A stretch of 5,484 nt of DNA from the NCBI GenBank assembly GCA_023135255.1, contig JAGLTN010000424.1, forward strand, positions 1-5,484. The letters are read 5' to 3'. The position numbers were made by a program, and so were the translations under genes. Below the pieces are notes generated by a model. It searched no databases. It saw only the letters and a list, made by a program, of their open reading frames with translations, and had not been told where the DNA came from. Every line of letters starts with the position of its first letter. The first letter of the stretch is position 1. This document shows positions 1 through 5,484 of the stretch, piece after piece. Source of the stretch: Planctomycetota bacterium (lineage in GTDB: Bacteria; Planctomycetota; Phycisphaerae; Sedimentisphaerales; Anaerobacaceae).

Positions 1-127
1 TCAATTACCAAACTTTCAATATTCAGTTTTCAATAAGCAACTTTCAAAAAATAATCGGTGCAATTTGAAATCTACGGCTTCAGATTAGTTTTTGCGTAAG
101 ACAGTAACAGATTATTTACATAAATCC
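1..127. other. AT-rich non-coding stretch downstream of the kinase gene
   Basis: No reading frame of credible length or family similarity is seen here. The stretch follows the stop codon of the minus-strand histidine kinase gene, so a terminator for that operon would be expected. I find only weak AT-rich pairings, such as AATCT at 69-73 with AGATT at 82-86 and TTTCAAA at 42-48 with TTTGAAA at 64-70. None forms a GC-rich stem followed directly by a T-run in the minus direction. The first 50 bases contain a degenerate 14-base periodicity, listed separately as a repeat. Confidence 0.6.
13..54. repeat. Degenerate 14-base tandem repeat, three units
   Basis: Three successive 14-base units start at 13, 27 and 41 with CTTTCAAT, TTTTCAAT and CTTTCAAA, and diverge after about eight bases. 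The nonamer AACTTTCAA occurs exactly at 11-19 and again at 39-47. A further TCAAT at 1-5 sits almost in register, at a spacing of 15. The stretch is AT-rich and low in complexity, so chance or simple slippage is a sound alternative. No function is assigned. Confidence 0.3.
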
Positions 128-2116
128 TTATTTACCACAGGATTTATTTTGGACAAGGATATTTTCTAAATGTCCATCCGCTCTTTCAGGTAAGACCTTC
201 GGCGAAGGTTTGTAGTCTAACGGCAGAAAAACTCTAAAGGTCGCGCCTTGGTTTACTTCACTTTCGACCTCGATTCTGCCGCCATGCATCATTACTATTC
301 TTTTTACAATAGACAGCCCCAAACCTGTTCCCTGAATTTCTTTGCCTGGACGGTTCACACGATAGAACCGGTCAAATATCCTTAGAAGATCTTCTTCAGG
401 AATCCCCATACCGGTATCGCTGATACTTATAACCAGCTCTTCGTTATCGTGGCAAACATTCACAGATACCCGACCTTTTTCGGGCGTAAATTTAATAGCG
501 TTACTAACCAGATTTGTTAACACCTGAATAATTTTACTTCGGTCAAATTTTGCTTTGGGCAGATATTTGGTATAGCCAACCACCAATTCTACTTCTTTTT
601 TCTTTGCGGAAAGATCCATTGTTTCGTGAACTTCTGAGACAACTTCTTTTATATCGTTATTCTGTATATCCAAATCCATCCTGCCGGCTTCAAGCTTCTG
701 GACATCCAGGACATCATTAATCAGATTACCAAGCCTGTCAGCATTTTTCTTTGCGATATTCAGAAACTTCTTTTGTTTTTCATTAAGCTGACCAGTTACC
801 CCATCTAAAACAATAGTGACACCTTCTTTCATAGCGGCAAGAGGTGTCCGCAATTCGTGTGAGACGGTAGAGATAAACTGTGATTTCAACTCCATAGTTT
901 CTTTTAGTTTTTGTTCAGCCTTCTTTTTTTCGGTCACATTGTTGAAAGCAATAACGACATGCTTATTATTGTCTATGATTACCGGCACAATATTCATAGA
1001 AAACCATAGTGTGATTTTTTTGTTTTCAATTTTGAGTGTTGGATGAAATTCAATACTCTGAGCAGGTTGCCACGAATCGAAAACATTTTTTATTGTTTGT
1101 TGTAGCAGACATGATTGGCATGCGGAATTGTGTCCGCATCTGTCCGAGTTATAAGTACTGTGAATGCATTTTATAGCATTGCCGAATCTTTGTCCGAGAA
1201 TTTGCAAATAATCCTCTTTGACAAGCTCTCTGACAGCATTGTTGACTCGCTTAACTATCCGATTCTGGTCTACTAACATCATCCCTATTGGTACAGCATC
1301 GAATATCGCCTCCAGACTTTTTTGCTTTCGGTCGAGTATTTGCTGAATTTTCTTGCGTTCGGTAATATCTCTGATGACACCTATTGAGCCTGTTATTTTT
1401 CCTTCAGAATTTTTTAAGACACTCAGGGAGATGCTGACATTGACTATATCTCCATCTTTCTTGAGCATTTTTGTTTCAAAGTGCTCTTGCATTCCCTTTT
1501 GTCTGATATTTTGTGCTCTTATTTTTTCCCATTCAGCTATCGGGTATAGAGATTTTACGGATTTTAAGTATAGATCTGCTCGGTTCATACCTAAAAGATT
1601 TTCTGCAAATTTATTCCACGAAACAAGGCGTTCACGTTCGTCAACTACTGTGATAGCAACTGCTGAATTTTCAAAGACCAAACGATACTTTTGTTCAGCA
1701 AGGCGCAATTTCTGATTTACTAATTTTCGTTCCAAAGCATAACGAATAGATTTACTCAAAGTTTCTGAATTATAGCTGCCCTTTATTAGATACTCCTGAG
1801 CTCCTGCAGCAATAGCTTTGAGTCCAATCTCATCACTCTGCCCACCTGTGATAACAATAATTGTGATGTTAGGGTATGCTTTGGTCACTTCACTCAAAGT
1901 GTTTAAGCCAACGCTGTCTGGAAGATTTAAATCAAGCAATACAACATCAAAATTATTTTTGTCCAGAAGTTTGAAAGCAGCCTTAAGAGTTTCCGCAAAT
2001 TTAGTTTCTGAAATTAACAGTGGTGATTTAGGCAACAATCGCTGCAGTTGTGTTCTGCTTGTCAGATCACCTTCGACGATTAAAATTTTCAAAGGTTCTG
2101 CATAGTTAAAGCTCAT
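128..2116 (-). CDS. Soluble histidine kinase, REC-PAS-PAS-HisKA-HATPase_c
   Basis: A cytoplasmic sensor kinase of 662 residues with no signal peptide or membrane segment. The REC domain (about 9-128) has phosphoacceptor D62, T90 and K112. Its usual acidic pair reads E15-G16, so one metal ligand is replaced by Gly. A helical linker leads to PAS1 (about 141-255, ending in the typical DITERKK) and PAS2 (about 265-397, ending in NVTEKKK). PAS2 contains C317, C327, C333 and C336. HisKA carries SHELRTP with phospho-His H420. The ATPase domain shows N-box N535 and N539, G1 box DTGMG at 567-571, F-box around F581 to F584, and G2 box GTGLG at 596-600. All catalytic motifs are intact. About 29 unassigned residues form the tail. 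The start is supported by AGGTGG seven bases upstream. It is the second gene of an operon with the response regulator. The signal and final target are unknown; a redox or metal signal through PAS2 is inference. Confidence 0.93.
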   Translation of the reverse strand: MSFNYAEPLKILIVEGDLTSRTQLQRLLPKSPLLISETKFAETLKAAFKLLDKNNFDVVLLDLNLPDSVGLNTLSEVTKAYPNITIIVITGGQSDEIGLKAIAAGAQEYLIKGSYNSETLSKSIRYALERKLVNQKLRLAEQKYRLVFENSAVAITVVDERERLVSWNKFAENLLGMNRADLYLKSVKSLYPIAEWEKIRAQNIRQKGMQEHFETKMLKKDGDIVNVSISLSVLKNSEGKITGSIGVIRDITERKKIQQILDRKQKSLEAIFDAVPIGMMLVDQNRIVKRVNNAVRELVKEDYLQILGQRFGNAIKCIHSTYNSDRCGHNSACQSCLLQQTIKNVFDSWQPAQSIEFHPTLKIENKKITLWFSMNIVPVIIDNNKHVVIAFNNVTEKKKAEQKLKETMELKSQFISTVSHELRTPLAAMKEGVTIVLDGVTGQLNEKQKKFLNIAKKNADRLGNLINDVLDVQKLEAGRMDLDIQNNDIKEVVSEVHETMDLSAKKKEVELVVGYTKYLPKAKFDRSKIIQVLTNLVSNAIKFTPEKGRVSVNVCHDNEELVISISDTGMGIPEEDLLRIFDRFYRVNRPGKEIQGTGLGLSIVKRIVMMHGGRIEVESEVNQGATFRVFLPLDYKPSPKVLPERADGHLENILVQNKSCGK
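1109..1168 (-). other. Four-cysteine cluster in the PAS2 domain of the kinase
   Basis: Kinase residues 317-336 hold four cysteines spaced C-x9-C-x5-C-x2-C, with a CGHNSAC core and H319 and H329 nearby. The remainder of the kinase has only two other cysteines that I can see, near residues 555 and 660, so the clustering stands out. From memory, similar CG-x4-C-x2-C insertions recur in PAS domains of other bacterial kinases. Coordination of zinc or an iron-sulfur cluster, or thiol-based redox sensing, is inference. The spacing differs from the C-x2-C-x11-C-x2-C pattern of the oxygen sensor NreB. Confidence 0.65.
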
Positions 2117-2123
2117 ATTTTTA

Positions 2124-2129
2124 CCACCT
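2124..2129 (-). promoter_or_regulatory. Shine-Dalgarno sequence of the kinase gene
   Basis: The minus strand reads AGGTGG here, seven bases before the ATG at 2116-2114. This fixes the kinase start and allows independent loading of ribosomes on the second gene of the operon. The same hexamer occurs in front of the mini-ORF at 2802, so it appears to be a ribosome-binding site that this genome uses. Confidence 0.75.
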
Positions 2130-2140
2130 GTTTTTGTGTA

Positions 2141-2554
2141 TTACTCGAAGTTTTTGTTATGCAGGATATTCGTGATTTTTACCATCAGTTCCGTAAAGTC
2201 GAACGGTTTCGTGATATAATCGGCAATTCCGTACGCAGAAACTTTGGCTATATCCTGTGCTTCGCACAGTGCGGTGACCATTATCACAGGTATGTTTTTC
2301 ATGTCAGGATCTTTTTTAAGACATTCGAGCATTTCAGGGCCACTCATGATCGGCATATTGGTATCCAGCAGTATAAGGTCAGGTTTTTCCTTTGCTGCTT
2401 TTTCCAGCCCATCTTTCCCATTGGATGCAGTAATTACCTCACATTTACAGTACTCGAGTCTGCACTGGATCGTATCGACCAAATCGAGTGCGTCATCGAC
2501 GACAAGTATTCTGGCTCGATCGGTTTTCTCTTTTGATTTAAATATTCCTAACAT
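2141..2554 (-). CDS. Single-domain response regulator (CheY/Spo0F-like)
   Basis: A 137-residue receiver protein that would take a phosphoryl group from a histidine kinase and pass it on or signal by protein contact. After a short basic leader (residues 1-13, MLGIFKSKEK and following) the fold is complete: acidic pair D20-D21, phosphoacceptor D64 in LLDTNMP, T94 in IMVTA, and K116 in the TKPF motif. The domain fills the protein to the end, and no DNA-binding, cyclase or other output domain follows. It is the first gene of a two-gene operon, with 24 bases between its stop and the kinase start. The neighbouring kinase is therefore the likely partner, although that kinase also carries its own receiver. 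Its Shine-Dalgarno signal is weak (AAAG-rich). ATG at 2554-2552 is the only Met before the phosphorylation core. The receiver call is secure; the pathway is not known. Confidence 0.92.
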   Translation of the reverse strand: MLGIFKSKEKTDRARILVVDDALDLVDTIQCRLEYCKCEVITASNGKDGLEKAAKEKPDLILLDTNMPIMSGPEMLECLKKDPDMKNIPVIMVTALCEAQDIAKVSAYGIADYITKPFDFTELMVKITNILHNKNFE

Positions 2555-2578
2555 TTGCTTTTATCTTTCAAAAAGTCC

Positions 2579-2607
2579 TGTATAAACTTCACAAAATCAG
2601 TTCCCAA
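2579..2607 (-). promoter_or_regulatory. Possible sigma70-like promoter for the regulator-kinase operon
   Basis: On the minus strand TTGGGA (2607-2602) and TATACA (2584-2579) are separated by exactly 17 bases. Each matches the housekeeping consensus at four of six positions. Transcription would begin near 2572, giving a short leader of about 18 bases before the ATG at 2554. In AT-rich sequence such matches arise by chance, so this is only a candidate. Confidence 0.3.
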
Positions 2608-2766
2608 TTTCTATCGACCTAAAGACAGAGCGATATTAGTTTAAAAAAGACAGCCCTCTGATTCTTTCCGGTTTTACCGTCTCACCCGTATTATCACAAA
2701 GTGTTTCAGTTTATTTTGTTATCGGTCTTTGGTGGTATCTGCTTTCCCATCAAATCCAGTCTATTT

Positions 2767-2821
2767 ACTGTTTCTCATTAAGTCTGTATCAGGTGGTGTC
2801 GATGGTAATTACAGAAACGGT
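2767..2821 (+). promoter_or_regulatory. Inverted repeat that can fold the leader of the ATPase gene
   Basis: ACTGTTTCT at 2767-2775 can pair with AGAAACGGT at 2813-2821 in nine consecutive pairs, one of them G-U. Inside the loop ATTA (2777-2780) can pair with TAAT (2806-2809). The loop displays the AGGTGG ribosome-binding site and the ATG at 2802. A competing pairing, TCTGTA 2783-2788 with TACAGA 2810-2815, shares bases with the first, so the two are mutually exclusive. Stem GC content is modest and no T-run follows, so this is not a classical terminator. A role in translation control is inference. Confidence 0.35.
2791..2796 (+). promoter_or_regulatory. Strong Shine-Dalgarno sequence, in front of the mini-ORF
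   Basis: AGGTGG lies five bases before ATG 2802, close to ideal spacing. It is 32 bases from the GTG at 2829 and therefore too far to load ribosomes on that codon directly. It is the only strong ribosome-binding site seen ahead of the ATPase gene. This suggests that ribosomes enter at 2802 and reach the ATPase start by reinitiation, or that the ATPase start was once 2802. Confidence 0.55.
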
Positions 2822-2825
2822 CTAA
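2802..2825 (+). CDS. Seven-codon leader reading frame (MVITETV), in frame with the ATPase gene
   Basis: ATG at 2802 is followed by six sense codons and TAA at 2823-2825. Only CTT separates this stop from GTG 2829, the first possible start in the ATPase frame after the TAA. The reading frame is the same as that of the ATPase, and no other stop lies between. Three explanations fit. It may be a leader peptide that couples translation by stop-and-restart. It may be the true original N terminus broken by one nonsense substitution or a sequencing error. It may be a chance ATG. The peptide has no run of one amino acid that would suggest classical attenuation. Confidence 0.35.
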   Translation: MVITETV

Positions 2826-2828
2826 CTT

Positions 2829-4556
2829 GTGAATCGGGTGAATAAAGCAGTTATGCAAAATCAGGACTATACAATTTCATATATTCGGGAACATAATGTT
2901 CTTGACGAAGAAACCCTGCAAAATCTTCTTGAAGAACAGCAGGCAAGCGGTCAAGGTCTAATAAGTATTCTCAGAGAAAATGATGTGGTCAGTGATGAAC
3001 AGTTGACTAAAATAATCGCCGCCACTAATAATATAGAATTCATAAACCTTTCGGCAGACATGGTGGACTCCATGGCTGCTCATATGGTCACACATGAGAT
3101 GGCAAACCAGCATAATATAATTCCAGTAAAGAAAGACGGTAATAATCTACTGATGGCAATGAGCGAACCCTTGAATCTTGCTGTAAGGGATCAGGTAGAG
3201 CTAAGAACAGGTTGTAAGATTATTCCTCTTGCTGCTACGCCGAATGCAATCAAACAGGCGGTTAGATATCACTTCAACGTCCAAAATCTTGCCCGCCAAA
3301 CAGTAGCTTCAATGCGACTAAAGGCAAATAGCGGCAAAGATAAGCCTGATAGTACTCAATTTGAGATTAGATCATCACTGATTCCGGATGACCCTATCAC
3401 AAGACTTGTTTCTTCAATTATAACCGGTGCTGTCGATGCCGGAGCAAGCGATATACATATTGAACCTCACCAGCCGGATATGAGAGTGCGATACCGTATC
3501 GATGGACTTCTTCGCGATGCGATAGACATACCATCATCGGCTCAACAGAAAGTGATTTCACACATTAAGATTCTGGCAGATATGGATATATCTGAAAAAC
3601 GCATTTCCCAGGACGGTCATATAACACTAAACCACGATAATTGTCATTATGACTTGAGGGTCTCATCATTACCGGGCGTCAATGGTGAAAAGATTGTTAT
3701 CAGAATTCTTGATAAGAGTACCGCCAGATGGTCACTTGAAGAAATCGTCACTTCACCTGACGATAATCAGAAATTCAGGTCGCTGACCAAAAATCCTTAT
3801 GGTATGTTATTGCTGACTGGTCCCACCGGATGTGGCAAAACTACGACCCTGTATTCGGTTTTGCAACTGCTCAACAGTAGTGAAAAAAACATTGTTACAG
3901 TTGAAGACCCCGTTGAGTACTACCTTGATGGGATTACACAGGTACAGGTCAATCCGACTGCCGGCAGGACTTTCGCTTCTGTCCTGCGGAGTATATTGCG
4001 ACAAGATCCTGACATCATACTTGTGGGCGAGATTCGCGACTTCGAAACTGCTGAAATAGCAGTCAGCGCAGCTCTGACCGGCCATTTGGTACTGAGTACA
4101 TTACACACAAATGATGCTACAGGTGCAATTTCACGTTTGATCAATTTTGGGATACCGCCATTTCTTATTGCTTCGTCGCTCCTTGGAACGATTGCTCAAA
4201 GACTCATCCGAACAATCTGCCCGAAATGCAAACAACCCTATACTCCGGTAGCAGAGGAGTTTGACCAACTGTTTAATTTATCTGACAGAGATAAAAATAT
4301 CCAGTTGCATCATGGTCAGGGTTGTGATGCCTGTTATCAGACGGGATACTCTGGTCGCAAGGCCATATACGAAATACTGAGCGTCTCACAGCAAATCCGC
4401 AAAATGATAGTCGATGCAAGCAGTGATGATGCTATCAAGCAACAGGCAGTAAAGGAGGGTATGAAAACTCTTCATAAAAGCGGTATAGAGCAAGTCCTGA
4501 ACCACATAACAACACTGGATGAATTAAAGCGTGTCGTTGATATGAGGACAGAGTAA
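2829..4556 (+). CDS. GspE/PilB-family secretion or pilus assembly ATPase
   Basis: A hexameric AAA-like ATPase that would sit under the inner membrane and power pseudopilus or type IV pilus assembly; 575 residues, normal for the family. The N-terminal MshEN/T2SSE_N-like region spans about 14-150, followed by a linker and the N2 domain (SDIHIEPH at 207-214, RVRYRIDG at 219-226). The motor domain has Walker A GPTGCGKTTT (331-340, K337), Asp box VEDPVEY (358-364), Walker B DIILVGEIRD (395-404, E401) and His box TGHLVLSTLHTND (417-429). A zinc-type tetracysteine C464, C467, C499, C502 is complete, which favours the secretion/assembly class over the PilT retraction class. The start is uncertain: GTG 2829 has no good ribosome-binding site, ATG 2853 has GGGTG twelve bases away, and upstream ATG 2802 is cut off by an in-frame TAA. 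It is followed directly by gspF/pilC. GspE and PilB cannot be told apart here. Confidence 0.95.
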   Translation: MNRVNKAVMQNQDYTISYIREHNVLDEETLQNLLEEQQASGQGLISILRENDVVSDEQLTKIIAATNNIEFINLSADMVDSMAAHMVTHEMANQHNIIPVKKDGNNLLMAMSEPLNLAVRDQVELRTGCKIIPLAATPNAIKQAVRYHFNVQNLARQTVASMRLKANSGKDKPDSTQFEIRSSLIPDDPITRLVSSIITGAVDAGASDIHIEPHQPDMRVRYRIDGLLRDAIDIPSSAQQKVISHIKILADMDISEKRISQDGHITLNHDNCHYDLRVSSLPGVNGEKIVIRILDKSTARWSLEEIVTSPDDNQKFRSLTKNPYGMLLLTGPTGCGKTTTLYSVLQLLNSSEKNIVTVEDPVEYYLDGITQVQVNPTAGRTFASVLRSILRQDPDIILVGEIRDFETAEIAVSAALTGHLVLSTLHTNDATGAISRLINFGIPPFLIASSLLGTIAQRLIRTICPKCKQPYTPVAEEFDQLFNLSDRDKNIQLHHGQGCDACYQTGYSGRKAIYEILSVSQQIRKMIVDASSDDAIKQQAVKEGMKTLHKSGIEQVLNHITTLDELKRVVDMRTE

Positions 4557-4558
4557 TG
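4544..4558 (+). promoter_or_regulatory. Ribosome-binding site and TAATG coupling junction
   Basis: GAGG at 4544-4547 lies eight bases before ATG 4556-4558. The stop TAA of the ATPase gene (4554-4556) shares its last A with that ATG. A one-base overlap of this kind normally means translational coupling, so the motor and platform proteins are probably made in linked amounts. Confidence 0.75.
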
Positions 4559-5484
4559 GCAGTCTACGAATACACGGCAAGAGATGAAAATGGAAACAAA
4601 TTCACCGGCATTTACAATAATGTCGACGGCATCGCAATGCTTCGGGATGAATTATTCAGGATGGGCAATACCCTTGTCGAAGCTAAACGCAGAAAATCCG
4701 GACCAAAAGGATGTGCGAAGATAAACCAGGCGGAAGTAATCACATTCACCTACAGATTCGCAGCAATGTGTTCGGCAGGATTGTCAATTATCAAATCTCT
4801 CGAAACGATTGAAGAACAAACCGAAAACCATTCATTCAAATGTGTAATCTCGGATGTCAGGCAAAGCATCGCAAGGGGATCTTCGCTAAAAGATGCTTTT
4901 GAAAAACACAGAAAACTATTCTCGAATTTTTTCCTTGGAATGATTGAAGCAGGTGAATCCAGCGGGAAACTACCAGAGACTCTCGAAATGAGCGCAACCT
5001 ACCTTGAAAAACGCATTGACTTCAAACATAAACTAAAGTCTGCTTTTGTCTACCCTTTCGTTGTAGGTATTATTTCTCTTGCGGCAGTTGCTATTCTGGT
5101 AATTTTTGTCATACCGGTATTCTCAAAATTATACCGACAGTTGCACATATCATTACCGGGACCTACGCAAGCCCTTGTCAATTTAAGCGTCCTGGTCAAA
5201 GACTGGTGGTGGATGCTGCTGCTGCTCACTGCAGGAGCGGCATTGCTGTTGAAGGTGATCCTGAAGAAACCATATCTAAGAGCCAGATGGGACGCCTTCA
5301 TGCTCAACATGCCGATATTTGCAGAACTCAACCAAATGATTGTTGTTTCTCAGTTTATTCGGACGTTTGCTATACTGGTCTCAGCCGGTGTCTCATTAAT
5401 CAGGGCACTGGACGTTGCAAGCCTTGTTGTTCATAATTCAAAAGTCACCGAGATAGCCGCACAGTTGCACCAATCGATAAGAGC
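4556..5484 (+). CDS. GspF/PilC-family inner-membrane platform protein (3' end outside window)
   Basis: The polytopic platform protein of type II secretion or type IV pilus systems, which contacts the GspE/PilB motor and transmits its movement to the growing pilus. The first 309 residues are present and the frame is open to the window edge; the family is usually about 400 residues. An N-terminal segment MAVYEYTARDENGNKFTG is typical of the family. The first T2SSF domain covers about 62-187, with FTYRFAAMCSAGLSI at 64-78 and the conserved GESSGKLPE at 133-141. Membrane segment 1 lies at about 167-190 and segment 2 at about 217-236, in a WWW-led stretch. The second T2SSF domain begins near FIRTFAILVSAGVSLIRAL (267-285) and is cut. 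The start is fixed by GAGG and the TAATG overlap with the ATPase gene. GspF and PilC cannot be separated on this evidence. Confidence 0.93.
   Translation, partial: MAVYEYTARDENGNKFTGIYNNVDGIAMLRDELFRMGNTLVEAKRRKSGPKGCAKINQAEVITFTYRFAAMCSAGLSIIKSLETIEEQTENHSFKCVISDVRQSIARGSSLKDAFEKHRKLFSNFFLGMIEAGESSGKLPETLEMSATYLEKRIDFKHKLKSAFVYPFVVGIISLAAVAILVIFVIPVFSKLYRQLHISLPGPTQALVNLSVLVKDWWWMLLLLTAGAALLLKVILKKPYLRARWDAFMLNMPIFAELNQMIVVSQFIRTFAILVSAGVSLIRALDVASLVVHNSKVTEIAAQLHQSIR

Larger units (their letters stand above)
2555..2828. other. Divergent intergenic region between the two operons
   Basis: This stretch separates the minus-strand signalling operon from the plus-strand secretion/pilus operon and must contain both promoters. 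It is AT-rich and holds no long reading frame. Items that can be pointed to are a weak minus-strand promoter (2579-2607), a lone TATTAT at 2689-2694 on the plus strand without a matching -35, a small CGGT-TTT-ACCG hairpin at 2669-2679, and the structured leader with mini-ORF at 2767-2828. I see no clear operator palindrome or sigma54 site. Confidence 0.7.

Noticed and set aside
69..93. Hairpin AATCT/AGATT followed by five T on the plus strand, as a terminator
   Set aside because: The stem is only five pairs with one G-C pair and points in the plus direction, whereas the gene that ends here is on the minus strand.
816..2105. Plus-strand open frames opposite the kinase gene (816-1046, 1353-1715, 1818-2105)
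   Set aside because: They lie wholly antisense to well-conserved kinase domains, and their translations show no recognisable family or domain; they are shadows.
2159..2585. Plus-strand open frames opposite the response regulator (2159-2536, 2244-2585)
   Set aside because: Antisense to a complete receiver domain and without family features.
2689..2694. TATTAT as a plus-strand -10 element
   Set aside because: A good hexamer alone, but no acceptable -35 sequence is found 16 to 18 bases upstream.
2724..2747. Possible sigma54 promoter around GGTGGTATCTGC
   Set aside because: No GG is placed exactly ten bases before a GC; every GG in the stretch misses the required -24/-12 spacing.
2764..2792. 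TTTACT, 17 bases, TATCAG as a plus-strand promoter for the ATPase operon
   Set aside because: Both hexamers match weakly, and transcription would start almost at the mini-ORF ribosome-binding site. Not strong enough to list as a feature.
3807..5436. Open frames overlapping the ATPase and platform genes (3807-4085, 3832-4059, 3920-4144, 5050-5331, 5206-5436)
   Set aside because: Each overlaps conserved motifs of GspE or GspF in another frame; no independent start signal or family similarity.
1..5484. CRISPR array, tRNA, rRNA or insertion sequence
   Set aside because: No spaced identical repeats of CRISPR length, no cloverleaf or rRNA-like stretch, and no transposase or terminal inverted repeats were seen on either strand.

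Overview
The window carries two divergent gene pairs. It is from a bacterium of moderate GC, roughly 40 percent by eye. The lineage is uncertain. The soluble PAS-rich kinase, the GspE/GspF pair and the general protein style would fit a Planctomycetota (Phycisphaerae-like) or another environmental Gram-negative genome. That placement is an inference from style, because no phylogenetic marker is present.

Left half, minus strand: a small operon reads right to left. The promoter-proximal gene (2554 to 2141) encodes a single-domain CheY/Spo0F-like response regulator. After 24 bases and a strong Shine-Dalgarno sequence comes a 662-residue soluble histidine kinase (2116 to 128) with the order REC, PAS, PAS, HisKA, HATPase_c. 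Its second PAS domain contains a four-cysteine cluster. No DNA-binding or enzymatic output domain is encoded in either gene, so the pair looks like the sensing and relay part of a phosphorelay whose output lies elsewhere. Bases 1 to 127, downstream of the kinase, are AT-rich and hold no gene.

Middle: 274 bases (2555 to 2828) separate the two operons and must hold both sets of start signals. A weak sigma70-like promoter can be proposed for the minus-strand operon. On the plus strand the last 60 bases contain an unusual leader. An ideal Shine-Dalgarno sequence and ATG open a seven-codon reading frame that stops at TAA only three bases before the GTG start of the ATPase gene and in the same frame. 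A 9-bp inverted repeat brackets it.

Right half, plus strand: a GspE/PilB-type assembly ATPase (2829 to 4556) overlaps by one base (TAATG) the start of a GspF/PilC-type inner-membrane platform protein, which is cut by the window end. These are the motor and the platform of a type II secretion or type IV pilus system. The major pilin and other components would be expected beyond the right edge. The divergent arrangement makes regulation of this machine by the two-component pair possible, but nothing in the sequence proves it.

The most notable points are the in-frame TAA and mini-ORF in front of the ATPase gene, the cysteine cluster in the kinase, and an ATPase N-terminal domain that seems to have lost the usual cyclic-di-GMP-contact residues.
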